This document shows, one piece after another, positions 50,448 to 59,751 of a stretch of DNA of 64,000 nucleotides. The translations under genes and the position numbers were made by a program. The notes beneath the pieces were generated by a model, which was given only the letters and a program-made list of their open reading frames with translations, ran no database searches and was not told the origin of the DNA. Origin of the DNA: Pseudomonadota bacterium (GTDB taxonomy: Bacteria; Pseudomonadota; Gammaproteobacteria; Steroidobacterales; Steroidobacteraceae); contig JAFEDS010000032.1 in the NCBI GenBank assembly GCA_018241505.1, positions 32,010 through 96,009 on the forward strand, in the 5' to 3' direction. Each line of letters opens with the position of its first letter. Positions within the stretch are counted from its first letter, which is position 1.

Positions 50448-53300
50448 CTATCCCACTTCACGCACATCTCTAAACTGCTCATCAACTGTATGGGTGCGCG
50501 CCTGCAGCAGCTCGGTAACGACCTCGCTCGACAGGGGCCGGGCCAGGTAGAACCCTTGCGCGATATCGCAGCCGCGCTCGCGCAGAAACTCGAGTTGCTC
50601 GTGGGTCTCGATGCCTTCGGCCACAACCCGTTTGCCGAGCGCGTGCGCCATGACAATGATGGTTTCCACGAGCGTGGCGGAAGCCGGGTTCTGCGGTACT
50701 TCTTCAAAAAGGGTGCGATCGATTTTCACCGTCCCGATGGGATACTGCCGCAGATACGACAAGGATGAATATCCGGTACCGAAGTCATCCAACGCCAGAT
50801 GCACGCCCATCTGGTGCAACCGCTCCAGCGTAACTCCCGCGGCATCGTCCGCAAACACGCTCTCAGTCAGCTCCAGTTCCAGCAGCGCCGGCGCCAATCC
50901 ATATTTGTCGAGCGCGCGGCGCACCAGCTTCGGAAACTCAGAATGTTTCAACTGTTGGACCGAGACATTCAGTGCCAGGCGGGGTGGCGCCATGTTCTGG
51001 TCACGCCAGCTTGCGAACTGCGCACAGGCTGCGTCCAGCACCCAACCGCCGATGTCAATAATCAAGCCGCTCGCTTCCGCCGCCGGCACAAACTCGCTCG
51101 GCTGACGTATCCCATCGCGAGCCGTCTGCCAGCGAATCAATGCCTCCACGCCGGCAAGAGCTCCGTTGGAGGCCGTGAACTGCGGTTGATAGAAGAGAGA
51201 GAACTCGCGGCGACGCAGCGCTCTGTGCAAACCTGTGTCGGTGGGGACAGTGGCTTTCACGTTCATGTTCGGATCAAAGAACATCGTGCAGCCGCGGCCG
51301 AGATCCTTGGCGCGATACATCGCCGTATCCGCATTCCGCATGACATCATCGATAACGAACCCATCATCCGGAAACAGCGTGATGCCGATGCTGGTACAGA
51401 CAAAGTGATCGCGACCGCCGATGTTCACGGGCAACTGCAGCGCCTCGATGATCCGCTCGCCCACGGTCCTGGCGGCACCCGGATCCGCGACATTCCGCAA
51501 TATCACCGTGAACTCATCGCCACCCAGGCGCGCGACCGTATCGTCATCCTTCACACAGGAGCGCAGTCTTTGCGCAACACTCGCCAGCAACTGGTCACCG
51601 GCACTGTGTCCAACCGAGTCATTGACGCGTTTGAAATGATCGAGATCAATATACAACAGGGCACCGCGGCTCAACCCCGCAGTCGCATTGGCAATCTCCT
51701 GCGCCAACCGGTCACGGAACAGAATCCGGTTGGGCAGCGAGGTAAGCGGGTCATAGTGCGCCTGCCGATACAAGCGCTCGTCGCGGGCGGTCTTGGACAA
51801 AGCCAGCGCCAGCCGTTCGGCGAACTGACTACCGCTGCGTGTCAGATACAGATCGGCGGCGGGTACCTCGCGATAGCCGACCGCGAGAATGGCTTCAACA
51901 CGCTCGGCCACGTTGACCGGCCACACCCAGAAGAGCTCCGCGCCGATCTCCTTCAGGGGCCACAGGAAGCTGTGGCGGGTCTCTTCACAGCGGGCAACGG
52001 TGAGACCCCGACTCTCGGCCATGAGCGTCGTGAGCATGTCGTCATCGAGCTCGACGCGGGTGACGGGGAGGTCGGTGAGATTGTTGCCCGCGAGGAAGAC
52101 CCGGCCGCGACCGGGCGCGTCCGCATCCCGAAGCGTGATTCCGACGCAATGACAGCGGGTGACTGTTTGCACGCGCGCGAGAATGTTTTCGAGGACCTGC
52201 TCCAGCTCCGCCGACCCCAACAACAGCTTGTCGATTTCGCCGAGCGTCTCCAGGGCCTGGAATTGCTCGCGAAGGTTGGCGGCTGACCGATTGAAATGCT
52301 CAATGAGCTCGCGCGGCTCGTCGCTACCTGTCAACGGCAGCGGCTCAAAGCGCCGCGCCTGCAGGCCGGGCAAGCCGACACGCAGCGATTGCAATGAGCC
52401 GAGATAGCGGCGCGCCAGATAGCGTGCACCGATCAGGCCACACAGAACCAACACGCCGAGGATATATGGAAGAACCGCCCAATAGGGCTTCGAGCGCGTA
52501 AAGAACGGAATTTCCTTCGTATAGGCAACCACGCCCCAGGGAATAGTCGTGACCCGTTCGTTGATGAGCGGCACATGTTTGAGCACGCCGTGCCATTCCA
52601 CACCGCCGTCCTGCCACGCGAGAGTATCCGGTGAGCCACCCCGCTCACCCAAAAGAGTGATGTGCTCGGCAAACATGTGGCTGGTGTCGTTGGCGAGCGG
52701 GCGCGGGTTGTACAGGACCTTGCCGTCTGCATCCACGACAGCAATCGAGGTAGCCGGCAACTCCTTCAGATCCTTCCAGAGCCAGTCGGGAGCCATTTCG
52801 AAGTAGGCGAGCTTGCCCACGCCACCGCTGCTCACCAGGCGAACCAGGAAGGTACCCGTCAACTGTCCGTCGAGAGTGACCGGCATCAGGATCGTCTGAC
52901 CGGCCTCCAGGGCCAGCGACTGGGCGGGACTCGGGCGCAATGTTGTTTCACCGCCGGCCAACACGCCGTCGCGATTGACCACCACCACCGACTTGAGTGC
53001 CCGCGAATGGGCGATCTGCTCACGCAGCCGTGAGCTGTCGGGGCCCAGGTCCCCGATGGTGAAAGTCTCGACAATAGTCTCGGCAACGCCAATGCGAGAC
53101 CGGATGACATCCGCGTACAGGGAGCTGACGCCCAGCAGGCGGCGCTCATCGATTGCAGCGCCCTCAGAGCTTGCCTCACGTGCCGCCACGAGCGCGAACA
53201 GCACGACGGGCACGGCCGCACATGGCCCCAAGACCAGAGCAATGCGCCTGCCCATGCGACTCGTGAAGGCGGTCCAACCCATTCCACTGGCTTCCTGCAC
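50448..53300 (-). CDS. Membrane-anchored GGDEF-EAL c-di-GMP enzyme with Cache-like and GAF domains
   Basis: This 950-aa protein has two hydrophobic segments (about 15-38 and 285-305) enclosing a periplasmic sensory region resembling Cache domains, a HAMP-like linker, a GAF-like domain (365-505), a GGDEF domain (RLGGDEF at about 593) and an EAL domain (VEALIRW at about 718, DDFGTGYSSLSYL, KIDRTLF, EGIETHEQ, QGFYLARPL). Both catalytic motifs are intact, so it may make and break c-di-GMP. The inhibitory RxxD site reads KDDD, lacking the Arg. The GTG at 53300 has AGGAG five bases upstream; ATG 53282 is an alternative. It neighbours a c-di-GMP riboswitch. Confidence 0.93.
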   Translation of the reverse strand: MQEASGMGWTAFTSRMGRRIALVLGPCAAVPVVLFALVAAREASSEGAAIDERRLLGVSSLYADVIRSRIGVAETIVETFTIGDLGPDSSRLREQIAHSRALKSVVVVNRDGVLAGGETTLRPSPAQSLALEAGQTILMPVTLDGQLTGTFLVRLVSSGGVGKLAYFEMAPDWLWKDLKELPATSIAVVDADGKVLYNPRPLANDTSHMFAEHITLLGERGGSPDTLAWQDGGVEWHGVLKHVPLINERVTTIPWGVVAYTKEIPFFTRSKPYWAVLPYILGVLVLCGLIGARYLARRYLGSLQSLRVGLPGLQARRFEPLPLTGSDEPRELIEHFNRSAANLREQFQALETLGEIDKLLLGSAELEQVLENILARVQTVTRCHCVGITLRDADAPGRGRVFLAGNNLTDLPVTRVELDDDMLTTLMAESRGLTVARCEETRHSFLWPLKEIGAELFWVWPVNVAERVEAILAVGYREVPAADLYLTRSGSQFAERLALALSKTARDERLYRQAHYDPLTSLPNRILFRDRLAQEIANATAGLSRGALLYIDLDHFKRVNDSVGHSAGDQLLASVAQRLRSCVKDDDTVARLGGDEFTVILRNVADPGAARTVGERIIEALQLPVNIGGRDHFVCTSIGITLFPDDGFVIDDVMRNADTAMYRAKDLGRGCTMFFDPNMNVKATVPTDTGLHRALRRREFSLFYQPQFTASNGALAGVEALIRWQTARDGIRQPSEFVPAAEASGLIIDIGGWVLDAACAQFASWRDQNMAPPRLALNVSVQQLKHSEFPKLVRRALDKYGLAPALLELELTESVFADDAAGVTLERLHQMGVHLALDDFGTGYSSLSYLRQYPIGTVKIDRTLFEEVPQNPASATLVETIIVMAHALGKRVVAEGIETHEQLEFLRERGCDIAQGFYLARPLSSEVVTELLQARTHTVDEQFRDVREVG

Positions 53301-53408
53301 GTGAGCTCCTGAACGTATCCCTGCATCCGCACATCAATTGTGCGATGCGTCGGGTATAGCTCTCAGCAGGAAAAATTGTGCGCGGGGTGGGCCGTTTTCG
53401 AGTGTGCG

Positions 53409-54134
53409 CTATCTCTCAGTTCGACCTGGCTCACTCCGAACTGGCACCATTCGCGCCGGCTTGAGCCGCGCGAGCGCCTGTATTCCGGAATAAGTGTACC
53501 GCTGCACACCCTTGCGCCCCGTTCGCAACGCGCCCACGAGGGCGGATGCTACGGTGCGTGCGGGAATGGCCCGCAGCGGCTCCCGCTTTCCGATTAGGAA
53601 GGGATTGACCAACGGCATGAACACGGAGCCGAGTAACTCCAAGGGTCGGATCTCCCCGCGCCATCCGAGCAACAGGCTGGGCTCGAGGATGTCGAGGCTC
53701 GCGAATCCCACACCCTGCAACGCCTCTTCCATCTCGCCCTTGGTTCGCAGGTAGAAGTTCCTGGAAGTCGTGTCAGCACCGGCCGATGAGACAACCACAA
53801 ACTTCTGCGCCTGAGCTGCTTTGGCCGTACGCGCGAAGGTGAGTACGGCATCAATGTCCACCTGCCGGAATGCCTGCTCGGATCCGGCCTGCCGGATGGT
53901 GGTTCCCAGAGTGCACACCGCTGCATGGCACGTGAGGCCCTTGAGCTGCGACTCCATCTGCTCGAATGACACGATCCGGTTGGCAAGGCGAGGATGCTCG
54001 CGGCCCAGCGGGCGGCGGGTTACCGCGAATACGCGTGCAATGTCCGGCGCGTCCAGTAGCGCGGAGAGGACGAGCCCACCGACAAATCCGCTGGCGCCCG
54101 CGAGCAACACTATTTTTGGTTCGTTTTCCGCCAT
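53409..54134 (-). CDS. NAD(P)-binding oxidoreductase, HTATIP2-like atypical SDR
   Basis: This 241-aa protein from ATG 54134 has the Rossmann motif LLAGASGFVGG, a middle CHAAVCTLGTTIRQAGS segment and VVVSSAGADTTSRNFYLRTKGEME, the pattern of atypical short-chain dehydrogenases such as HTATIP2/YbjT-like proteins. The conserved Tyr-x-x-x-Lys is YLRTK. Function of bacterial members is not established. The longer frame to 54314 covers the divergent neighbour and is discarded. It is divergent from the TPR gene with only 15 bp between starts, so promoters must overlap the coding ends. Confidence 0.85.
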   Translation of the reverse strand: MAENEPKIVLLAGASGFVGGLVLSALLDAPDIARVFAVTRRPLGREHPRLANRIVSFEQMESQLKGLTCHAAVCTLGTTIRQAGSEQAFRQVDIDAVLTFARTAKAAQAQKFVVVSSAGADTTSRNFYLRTKGEMEEALQGVGFASLDILEPSLLLGWRGEIRPLELLGSVFMPLVNPFLIGKREPLRAIPARTVASALVGALRTGRKGVQRYTYSGIQALARLKPARMVPVRSEPGRTER

Positions 54135-54149
54135 ACGATCCCTCACACT

Positions 54150-55469
54150 ATGCGTGTCGCAATCATTGTAGCAACGGGTCTGCTGTGCGGGTCCGTTGCG
54201 GCTGTGACCGACGCGGACCGTGTGCAGGTGTATCATGATTTTCGTGCGGTTTTCGACGCGCGGAAGTATCCGGACGCCCTGCCTTTCGCCGAAAAGCTGG
54301 TTGCCCTGACGCAAGAGCAGTACGGCCCCACCGACCGCTCACTGACCAATCCCCTGTGCAACCTCGCGACCACTCAGTATCGGCTGCATGACTACAAGAA
54401 AGCCGAAGACACCTACCTGCGTGCGGTCAAGATTGTTGAGGACTCGGGCGGCGGCGCCGATCGTGCGCTCCTGAGGCCATTGCATGGGCTGGGGGCAACG
54501 TACTTCGCCACTCAGCAGTACGACGATGCTGCCCTGATACTCAAACGCGCCCTGGATCTCAGCCGCAACCTGGATGGTTTGTTCAACGTGGAGCAGATGT
54601 CGATTCTCGTTCCGCTCATTGACAGCCTCGTGGCACTGGGCCGCAACGACGAAGCGGAACGCGCGTTTGACTACGCCATTCGGGTGGCAGAAACCGCCTA
54701 CGGCAAAGCCGATCTCCGCGTTCAAAAGCCGTTGAACCGGTCCGCGCAATGGCAGGAGAAGATGGGCCGCTACGCAACGGCGCGTGTGCTGTATGCGCGG
54801 GCGCTGCAGATCGCCGAACAGGCAGGCCCGGCTGCCGCAATCAACACCGTTGAGCCGCTCGAAGGCATTGCCCGCACCTACCGACTCGAGTTTGTAAACA
54901 GCGATACCGACAAGTCGGACACTTCCGACGTGTACGCGCCTGCGCCCCAGGCCGATCCGGCAGTGCAGGATGCGCAGCGGCTCAATCCGGATGGGGAACG
55001 CGCCATTCTGATGGCGCTCAAAGCCATCGATGAGACGGAGCCGGTTGATCATGTGCGGCGCGGGGCCGCCTTTGTTGAGCTGGGGGACTGGTATCTCAGT
55101 GGCGATGTGCCGAACCGAGGGATGGCGTCATACCGGCGCGCATGGAAGGAGTTTGCGTTGGGGGGCTCTACTGGGGCTCTCGCTGCACCGCGACAACTCG
55201 CCTACCGGGCGCCGCTGGCATCTGTCAGTCGGGCGAGAGGCGATCATGACAACCTGGAGGAACATTTTGTTGAGGTCAGTTTTACCGTGACCGGTGAAGG
55301 CCGTACTCGCGATGTCATGACTGTGGCAACGGATGCGCCGCTGGGTCAGCAGAAGGCTGTGATGGCGGCGATTCGCAAGGCGCGGTATGCGCCGCGATTT
55401 GAGAATGGGGAGCCGGTTGAGACTCTGGGGGTCAGGTTTCGGGAGCGGTTGCTGGTCAAGAGGCCCTAG
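54150..55469 (+). CDS. Exported TPR protein with TonB-C-like C-terminal domain
   Basis: The 439-aa protein has a signal peptide (residues 1-18), then about six tetratricopeptide-like helical pairs (e.g. NLATTQYRLHDYKKAEDTYLRAVKIVE, ALLYARALQIAEQ) and a C-terminal domain with VEVSFTVTGEGRTRDVMTVATDAP and RKARYAPRFENGEPVETLGVRFRERL, which is TonB C-terminal-like. Such proteins are common in xanthomonads with no assigned role. No membrane anchor besides the signal is seen, so it is periplasmic. It is convergent with and overlaps the lipoprotein gene by four bases. Confidence 0.82.
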   Translation: MRVAIIVATGLLCGSVAAVTDADRVQVYHDFRAVFDARKYPDALPFAEKLVALTQEQYGPTDRSLTNPLCNLATTQYRLHDYKKAEDTYLRAVKIVEDSGGGADRALLRPLHGLGATYFATQQYDDAALILKRALDLSRNLDGLFNVEQMSILVPLIDSLVALGRNDEAERAFDYAIRVAETAYGKADLRVQKPLNRSAQWQEKMGRYATARVLYARALQIAEQAGPAAAINTVEPLEGIARTYRLEFVNSDTDKSDTSDVYAPAPQADPAVQDAQRLNPDGERAILMALKAIDETEPVDHVRRGAAFVELGDWYLSGDVPNRGMASYRRAWKEFALGGSTGALAAPRQLAYRAPLASVSRARGDHDNLEEHFVEVSFTVTGEGRTRDVMTVATDAPLGQQKAVMAAIRKARYAPRFENGEPVETLGVRFRERLLVKRP

Positions 55470-56131
55470 TCAGGCGACTCGTCGATGGGAACCGCCTCTA
55501 TCAGTGCCGCTTCCGCTGATATCGTCCGCGTCTCCGCTGCGACAGCCTCGTTCCTGGCAAGCTGCTTCCCCGCCGGTTGCTCCGGGAACTGCACGAGAAA
55601 CTTCGCGGCTGCATCCCGCATCGCCCCGATTGTTGCCTGCGTGAGCGGCTTCCCGCCTGACATCCCCACGGCCAGAGAGTTGCCGTATCCCGTCAACGAG
55701 TAGCTGTCTACCTTCTCGCCCATCGGAGTATAGAGGTCGATTCGATACTTGATGGTGACCGCATTGTACCGGCCGTCCGTCTCGCGCGAAGTGACAAACG
55801 AGTATTGGTCCAACCGCGTTTCAAACAGCGCCTTCAGGTCCTTGCCTGCTTTCGCAGACTCGACGCTCTTGAACTCATCCACCTGCCGGAACAGGTCCGC
55901 GAACGTATCGCGCATGAGCCGCACCTCGCCGGGCCCGAGATCCACCTTCCAGTCGAGGCCGAACCGGGTCTCCTGCTCGACATAGCGGCGCGTCTGCGGG
56001 GGAATGATCAGTCCCACGGCGGCGGGAATGGGGACAAGCAACGGCTTGGGTAAATGAGCCTCGGGTTTGATGCTCACATCGCCGCAACCGGCCAGCAACA
56101 TCGCGACCAGGAACGCGCCCAGGCGCTTCAT
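55466..56131 (-). CDS. Lipoprotein of unknown function
   Basis: The 221-aa protein has a textbook lipobox (MLLAGCGD, Cys16) and a mature domain of alternating strands and helices (ETRFGLDWKVDLGPGEVRLMRDTF, YNAVTIKYRIDLYTPMGEKVDSY) reminiscent of the small family of lipoproteins that detect or support multiprotein envelope complexes. I do not recognise the family. It overlaps the VWA gene by ATGA, so it is the last gene of the seven-gene operon, and its outer- or inner-membrane location suits an interaction with the VWA proteins. Confidence 0.75.
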   Translation of the reverse strand: MKRLGAFLVAMLLAGCGDVSIKPEAHLPKPLLVPIPAAVGLIIPPQTRRYVEQETRFGLDWKVDLGPGEVRLMRDTFADLFRQVDEFKSVESAKAGKDLKALFETRLDQYSFVTSRETDGRYNAVTIKYRIDLYTPMGEKVDSYSLTGYGNSLAVGMSGGKPLTQATIGAMRDAAAKFLVQFPEQPAGKQLARNEAVAAETRTISAEAALIEAVPIDESPD

Positions 56132-57111
56132 TGCTTCAAACCAACAAACGTACCGTTGTTCTGCTCGGTTACCAGACGCATCAGGGCCGAAAAGCGGATG
56201 TTGGTAAACGGTGACATGCCGGGCCCTTCGGGAAAGCCGATGGCATGGATGCGGACCGGGCGGCGGCCGTTGGCATCGAGCTTGTTCAGGCTGCCGATGG
56301 AATCGAGCGCCGCCTGGATGGAGTCGCCAGTGAATTCATCGCCCAGCACGTACAGGCTGACCCGTTTATCGGCCGCCCAGTAGGTGCGAATCGCTTCCTC
56401 CATTCCGGGCACCGGGTTGGATTGGCTGAACGCATGCCAGTGTTTGGCGCGCGAGCGAATTTCCGCCCGCTGCTCGGGCGTATCGTCCAGCCAGTGGCCC
56501 TTCGTGCCATTGAACATGTAGGTTCCCTGATCATTCATGATCTGAAGGCCCAACACGTGCGGATACATGCGCAGAATCTCGTCCATGATGGCGAGATTCA
56601 CGTCCCAGTGGTTGGCCGTCATGCTGGATGAGGTATCGACCACGAAAATGATGTACTCACTGTCAATGGGAATACCGGCAATCGCCTCGGTGGCGGGCCG
56701 GCTGGCGCGATCCTTCAACAGCCGCGTCATCTCGGCGCTCAGTTTCTGCTTGGCCGCGACGAGCTCGGATTCAATGGTGTTGGTGACTGCCGCTTCCTGC
56801 GTGCTCGCGGAGTACTTGCCCTGGGCGCTGCTGAAGTCCCCGGAAAGCTGCTCGAGCTTGTGGCGCTCCTGTTCGAGCTTTTCAACACGGCCCTCGAGTT
56901 GCCGCTCGAGGTCGTCCGATTCGCCCCGAATGACCTGGAGCTGCTGCCGCAGATCCCGCACTTGCGCCTGCAGGTGGGTGCGGCTCTCTTCGAGTTTCGC
57001 CGGCCGTTGGTAGTCGGTGAGCACCAGCAGCAGAATGATGGCCCCGAATCCACAGCAGATGCAGTCGAGAAACGACAGGCTGAAAACTTCGACGTTGCGG
57101 CGCCTGAGCAT
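56128..57111 (-). CDS. Membrane-anchored VWA-domain protein with coiled coil (second of pair)
   Basis: This 327-aa protein has an N-terminal anchor (SFLDCICCGFGAIILLLVL, residues 13-31), a coiled coil of about 70 residues (38-110, heptad-rich LEESRTHLQAQVRDLRQQ), and a von Willebrand A domain with the metal-ion site DTSSSM (around residue 157). The VWA domain should sit in the periplasm and bind ligands through Mg2+. The anchor motif is nearly identical to that of its neighbour. It overlaps the upstream VWA gene by one base (TAATG) and the lipoprotein by four. Confidence 0.88.
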   Translation of the reverse strand: MLRRRNVEVFSLSFLDCICCGFGAIILLLVLTDYQRPAKLEESRTHLQAQVRDLRQQLQVIRGESDDLERQLEGRVEKLEQERHKLEQLSGDFSSAQGKYSASTQEAAVTNTIESELVAAKQKLSAEMTRLLKDRASRPATEAIAGIPIDSEYIIFVVDTSSSMTANHWDVNLAIMDEILRMYPHVLGLQIMNDQGTYMFNGTKGHWLDDTPEQRAEIRSRAKHWHAFSQSNPVPGMEEAIRTYWAADKRVSLYVLGDEFTGDSIQAALDSIGSLNKLDANGRRPVRIHAIGFPEGPGMSPFTNIRFSALMRLVTEQNNGTFVGLKQ

Positions 57112-58211
57112 TATGGCCAGTCCTTGGATGGCGTCAGCAGGGTACCGTTCGTCTGGCGCGCCAGATTCCAGAAGCGGTGCGCCGCCTGCAGGTCTCCCAA
57201 CATGGGCAGCAGAATGGAGTCGACAGGCACTTTGTCGGGTAGCTGGCCCACCGCCTCATCAAACAGCCGCATCCGCGCTGCGGAGTCTACGTACTTGCGT
57301 AGACCTGCCGACTTGCCTCGAGTCGGAAGCCCATCGGTGATCAGAACAATCTGATCCGGCAACGGTGCGAGAGCCTTGGTTGCCGCAAATGCATTGTAGA
57401 GACTCGTGCCTTCTGCCGGTACGATGGCGCGCAAGTTGGCCAACTCACGGGCGAGTTGCGGCGCATCACCGGCCCCGATCCATTTTCCAGCCTCATCCGG
57501 CAGGAGGGAGTGCGCCTGTGTGTTGAATGTATAAATCTGATACTGGCTGTCCCGGGGTATCTGGGTTGTCAGCCACGTGACGGTATCCACTGCGCGGCGC
57601 CACTTGGCGGCGTTGCGCTTCTGCTCATCGTCGGAGTTGCGCAGGCGCAGGATGGTGACGAGATCCTCGTGCAGCATGCTCGCCGACACATCGAGAAGGA
57701 TCAGGATCCGCTTGCCCTTGAGTTGGATACCGGTGATATAACGCCGATCGCCACCGTTTTCGCGAAAGGCGGCGACTTGCTGGCCCGGGGGCGTTCTGTC
57801 CAGGCTGCCTGCTTCGAGACGGCGTTTACCCTCTTCCAGCGAGCGGATATCGGCCTCGAGCTTCTCGATTTCAGCGCGCTTGGCGACACTGTTTTGCGCG
57901 AACGTGGAGACCTGTTCGTGTTGATTCTCCACTGTCGAAGCAAGGCTGCGGATGCGGGTTTCGTCACTCGCCGTCTCGCTGTCTGTTTTTTCAATCTGGT
58001 TGTGGAGCACAGCGAGGTTGCGGGTGCCCACCTGAACCTGGTCTTCGAGGCGGTTGACTTCTGCTTGCAGCGCGTCGGTACTGCGCGTGCCCTGCACTCC
58101 CGCTTGGGCACTCACAATGGTGTAAAAGAGAATGACCGCGCCGAAGCCGCAACAAATGCAGTCCAGGAATGACAGCGTGAAGACTTCGACTGTGCGGCGC
58201 CGGGATGCCAT
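57111..58211 (-). CDS. Membrane-anchored VWA-domain protein with coiled coil (first of pair)
   Basis: From ATG 58211 the 366-aa protein has the same opening as its neighbour (SFLDCICCGFGAVILFYTI, residues 13-31), a coiled-coil region (about 40-140) and a VWA domain with DVSASM. The VWA half has WLTTQIPRDSQYQIYTFN and VLITDGLPTRGK. Similar Cys-Cys-Gly anchors are found in VWA proteins accompanying MotA/TolQ-type channels, but none is in this window. It lies 10 bp after the FHA gene. The frame extends upstream into the FHA gene and is not used. Confidence 0.88.
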   Translation of the reverse strand: MASRRRTVEVFTLSFLDCICCGFGAVILFYTIVSAQAGVQGTRSTDALQAEVNRLEDQVQVGTRNLAVLHNQIEKTDSETASDETRIRSLASTVENQHEQVSTFAQNSVAKRAEIEKLEADIRSLEEGKRRLEAGSLDRTPPGQQVAAFRENGGDRRYITGIQLKGKRILILLDVSASMLHEDLVTILRLRNSDDEQKRNAAKWRRAVDTVTWLTTQIPRDSQYQIYTFNTQAHSLLPDEAGKWIGAGDAPQLARELANLRAIVPAEGTSLYNAFAATKALAPLPDQIVLITDGLPTRGKSAGLRKYVDSAARMRLFDEAVGQLPDKVPVDSILLPMLGDLQAAHRFWNLARQTNGTLLTPSKDWP

Positions 58212-58221
58212 TTCGATAGAA

Positions 58222-59751
58222 CTACGGCTGCGAGTCGGGTTGTGGTCCGTCGCCGACCGCAATCAACGTTAGTTCGACTCCAGGCTCACCGAGTCGCACG
58301 CGGTCCCCAGCGTAAATTCGGACACGCTCCTGGACACGTTCGCCGTTGACGAATGTGCCAAAGGTGCTGTGATCCAAGAGCACGAGCTCGTCACCATCGT
58401 GAGCGAATGTACAATGTCTACGCGAGACTCCTGCCAAGCCTTCTGGGAGGGTGATGAAGCGAGAGCTTGATTGGCCCCGGCCGACGACCAGGGAGCCTGC
58501 CTGGAGCGCATACGCGCGGCCATCCCACAAAACGTGAGATGGCGCGGGGCCGCTTGCGCGGCGTTGGCCCAGTCGCCCGCGGGATACCTCATTGAGCACG
58601 TTGGACTCGACTGCCTCCATAGACTCCGGCCGCACAGGCAGTCGGCGCAAAAGCCTCACTTCCGTCGCCTCCGCAGCCGCATCGGGCAGGTCCAGGAGCG
58701 AAGTCGCAGCAGCCGCGAACCCGTCTGGCACACCCACCAACTCGCAACCAACAAACTGCTCTAGCTGCTCCCGTAATCCCGGCAGTTGGGCCGCCAACTG
58801 CGGCACAACAATGGCGACTGGTACACCGGCCGGACGCAGTTGATGTAGCAGCCCCACAATAGATCGGTAGATTGGCTGTGCCGCCTCCGAAAATTGATCC
58901 CGTGTCAAATCCGCTTCAAAACGCCCCGTGCCTCGGCTGATGCTCGCAGTAACGCTACCCACCCGAGCCGCCTGCAAAGCAAGAGCCGGGATGGAATCGA
59001 ACGCCTGCTGCTCTGTCGCCGCATCATGCAGCGGGTCAAAACGCGTACGCTTCACCATCGTCGAACTGACTAGATCGAGCCACATTTGATATAACTCGAT
59101 CAGGCCACCGCGCTCGGTGTGTACTGAGCGTCGGCGGCGCGCTTGCGACCCATCGCAATCGACGGATGTCGCCGCCACATGGTGGAGGCCGAGTTCCAAC
59201 ACGATTGTGTTCTGCACCGAACCCAATGCGGCCGCTGTAATGGTTGCCGAGTCGACAAAGCCGCTGACGTGCAATCCCACACGGAGCGTGATACCTAACA
59301 GAGCTGCCAAGCCGGCAGGCTCGGCCTGGGCGGGTGTGACGACCCAGATCCGCTGACCGTCGCCGGACATCGGCTGCCCAACGCCGGCTGCCCCCGGCCC
59401 ATCGGATGCCTCCGTCCGATCTCCAGCGGCCCGCTGAGCGTCGCCAGATGCCCGCGAGGTGTCAGCGGGCGACCACTCGCCCTCGCCGATTGAACCGCGA
59501 GTTAGAAGCGCTGCTAACTCTGCCTCAACCAGCGCCTCGGCCCGCGGAGACGTACCACGCTGGGTTAGAACGGCGCCGAGGTGACGCGTGGATATCGCTC
59601 TGGGACGCAGGCGTAGCTCATGCCACGCGCCAGCGCCCAAGGCGCCACCTCCCGTGCCATCGAACACAGCACTTGGCGCGCTAGACAATACGCGCCCGTC
59701 CGAAGCCGTCGAGAGCGCACGATCATCCAGCTCTAACGCAAAATGCTGCAT
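58222..59751 (-). CDS. FHA-domain protein with actin/Hsp70-like N-terminal region
   Basis: The 509-aa protein ends in a canonical forkhead-associated domain (about 415-495): VGRGQSSSRFITL, VSRRHCTFAHDG, STFGTFVNGERV, with the Gly-Arg, Ser-x-x-His and Asn-Gly positions that bind phosphothreonine. The preceding 400 residues look like a degenerate actin/Hsp70 fold: an opening ELDDRALSTASDGRVLSSAPS, a second-phosphate-like VLELGLHHVAATS and a PQLAAQLPGLREQLEQFVGCELV region; nucleotide binding is not assured. It is cytoplasmic and shares one base with the small membrane-protein gene before it. It links phosphorylation to the membrane VWA proteins encoded next; inference. Confidence 0.82.
   Translation of the reverse strand: MQHFALELDDRALSTASDGRVLSSAPSAVFDGTGGGALGAGAWHELRLRPRAISTRHLGAVLTQRGTSPRAEALVEAELAALLTRGSIGEGEWSPADTSRASGDAQRAAGDRTEASDGPGAAGVGQPMSGDGQRIWVVTPAQAEPAGLAALLGITLRVGLHVSGFVDSATITAAALGSVQNTIVLELGLHHVAATSVDCDGSQARRRRSVHTERGGLIELYQMWLDLVSSTMVKRTRFDPLHDAATEQQAFDSIPALALQAARVGSVTASISRGTGRFEADLTRDQFSEAAQPIYRSIVGLLHQLRPAGVPVAIVVPQLAAQLPGLREQLEQFVGCELVGVPDGFAAAATSLLDLPDAAAEATEVRLLRRLPVRPESMEAVESNVLNEVSRGRLGQRRASGPAPSHVLWDGRAYALQAGSLVVGRGQSSSRFITLPEGLAGVSRRHCTFAHDGDELVLLDHSTFGTFVNGERVQERVRIYAGDRVRLGEPGVELTLIAVGDGPQPDSQP

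Noticed and set aside
50799-52286. 495-codon plus-strand open frame inside the GGDEF-EAL gene
   Set aside because: Antisense to intact catalytic domains; translation lacks any recognisable motif.
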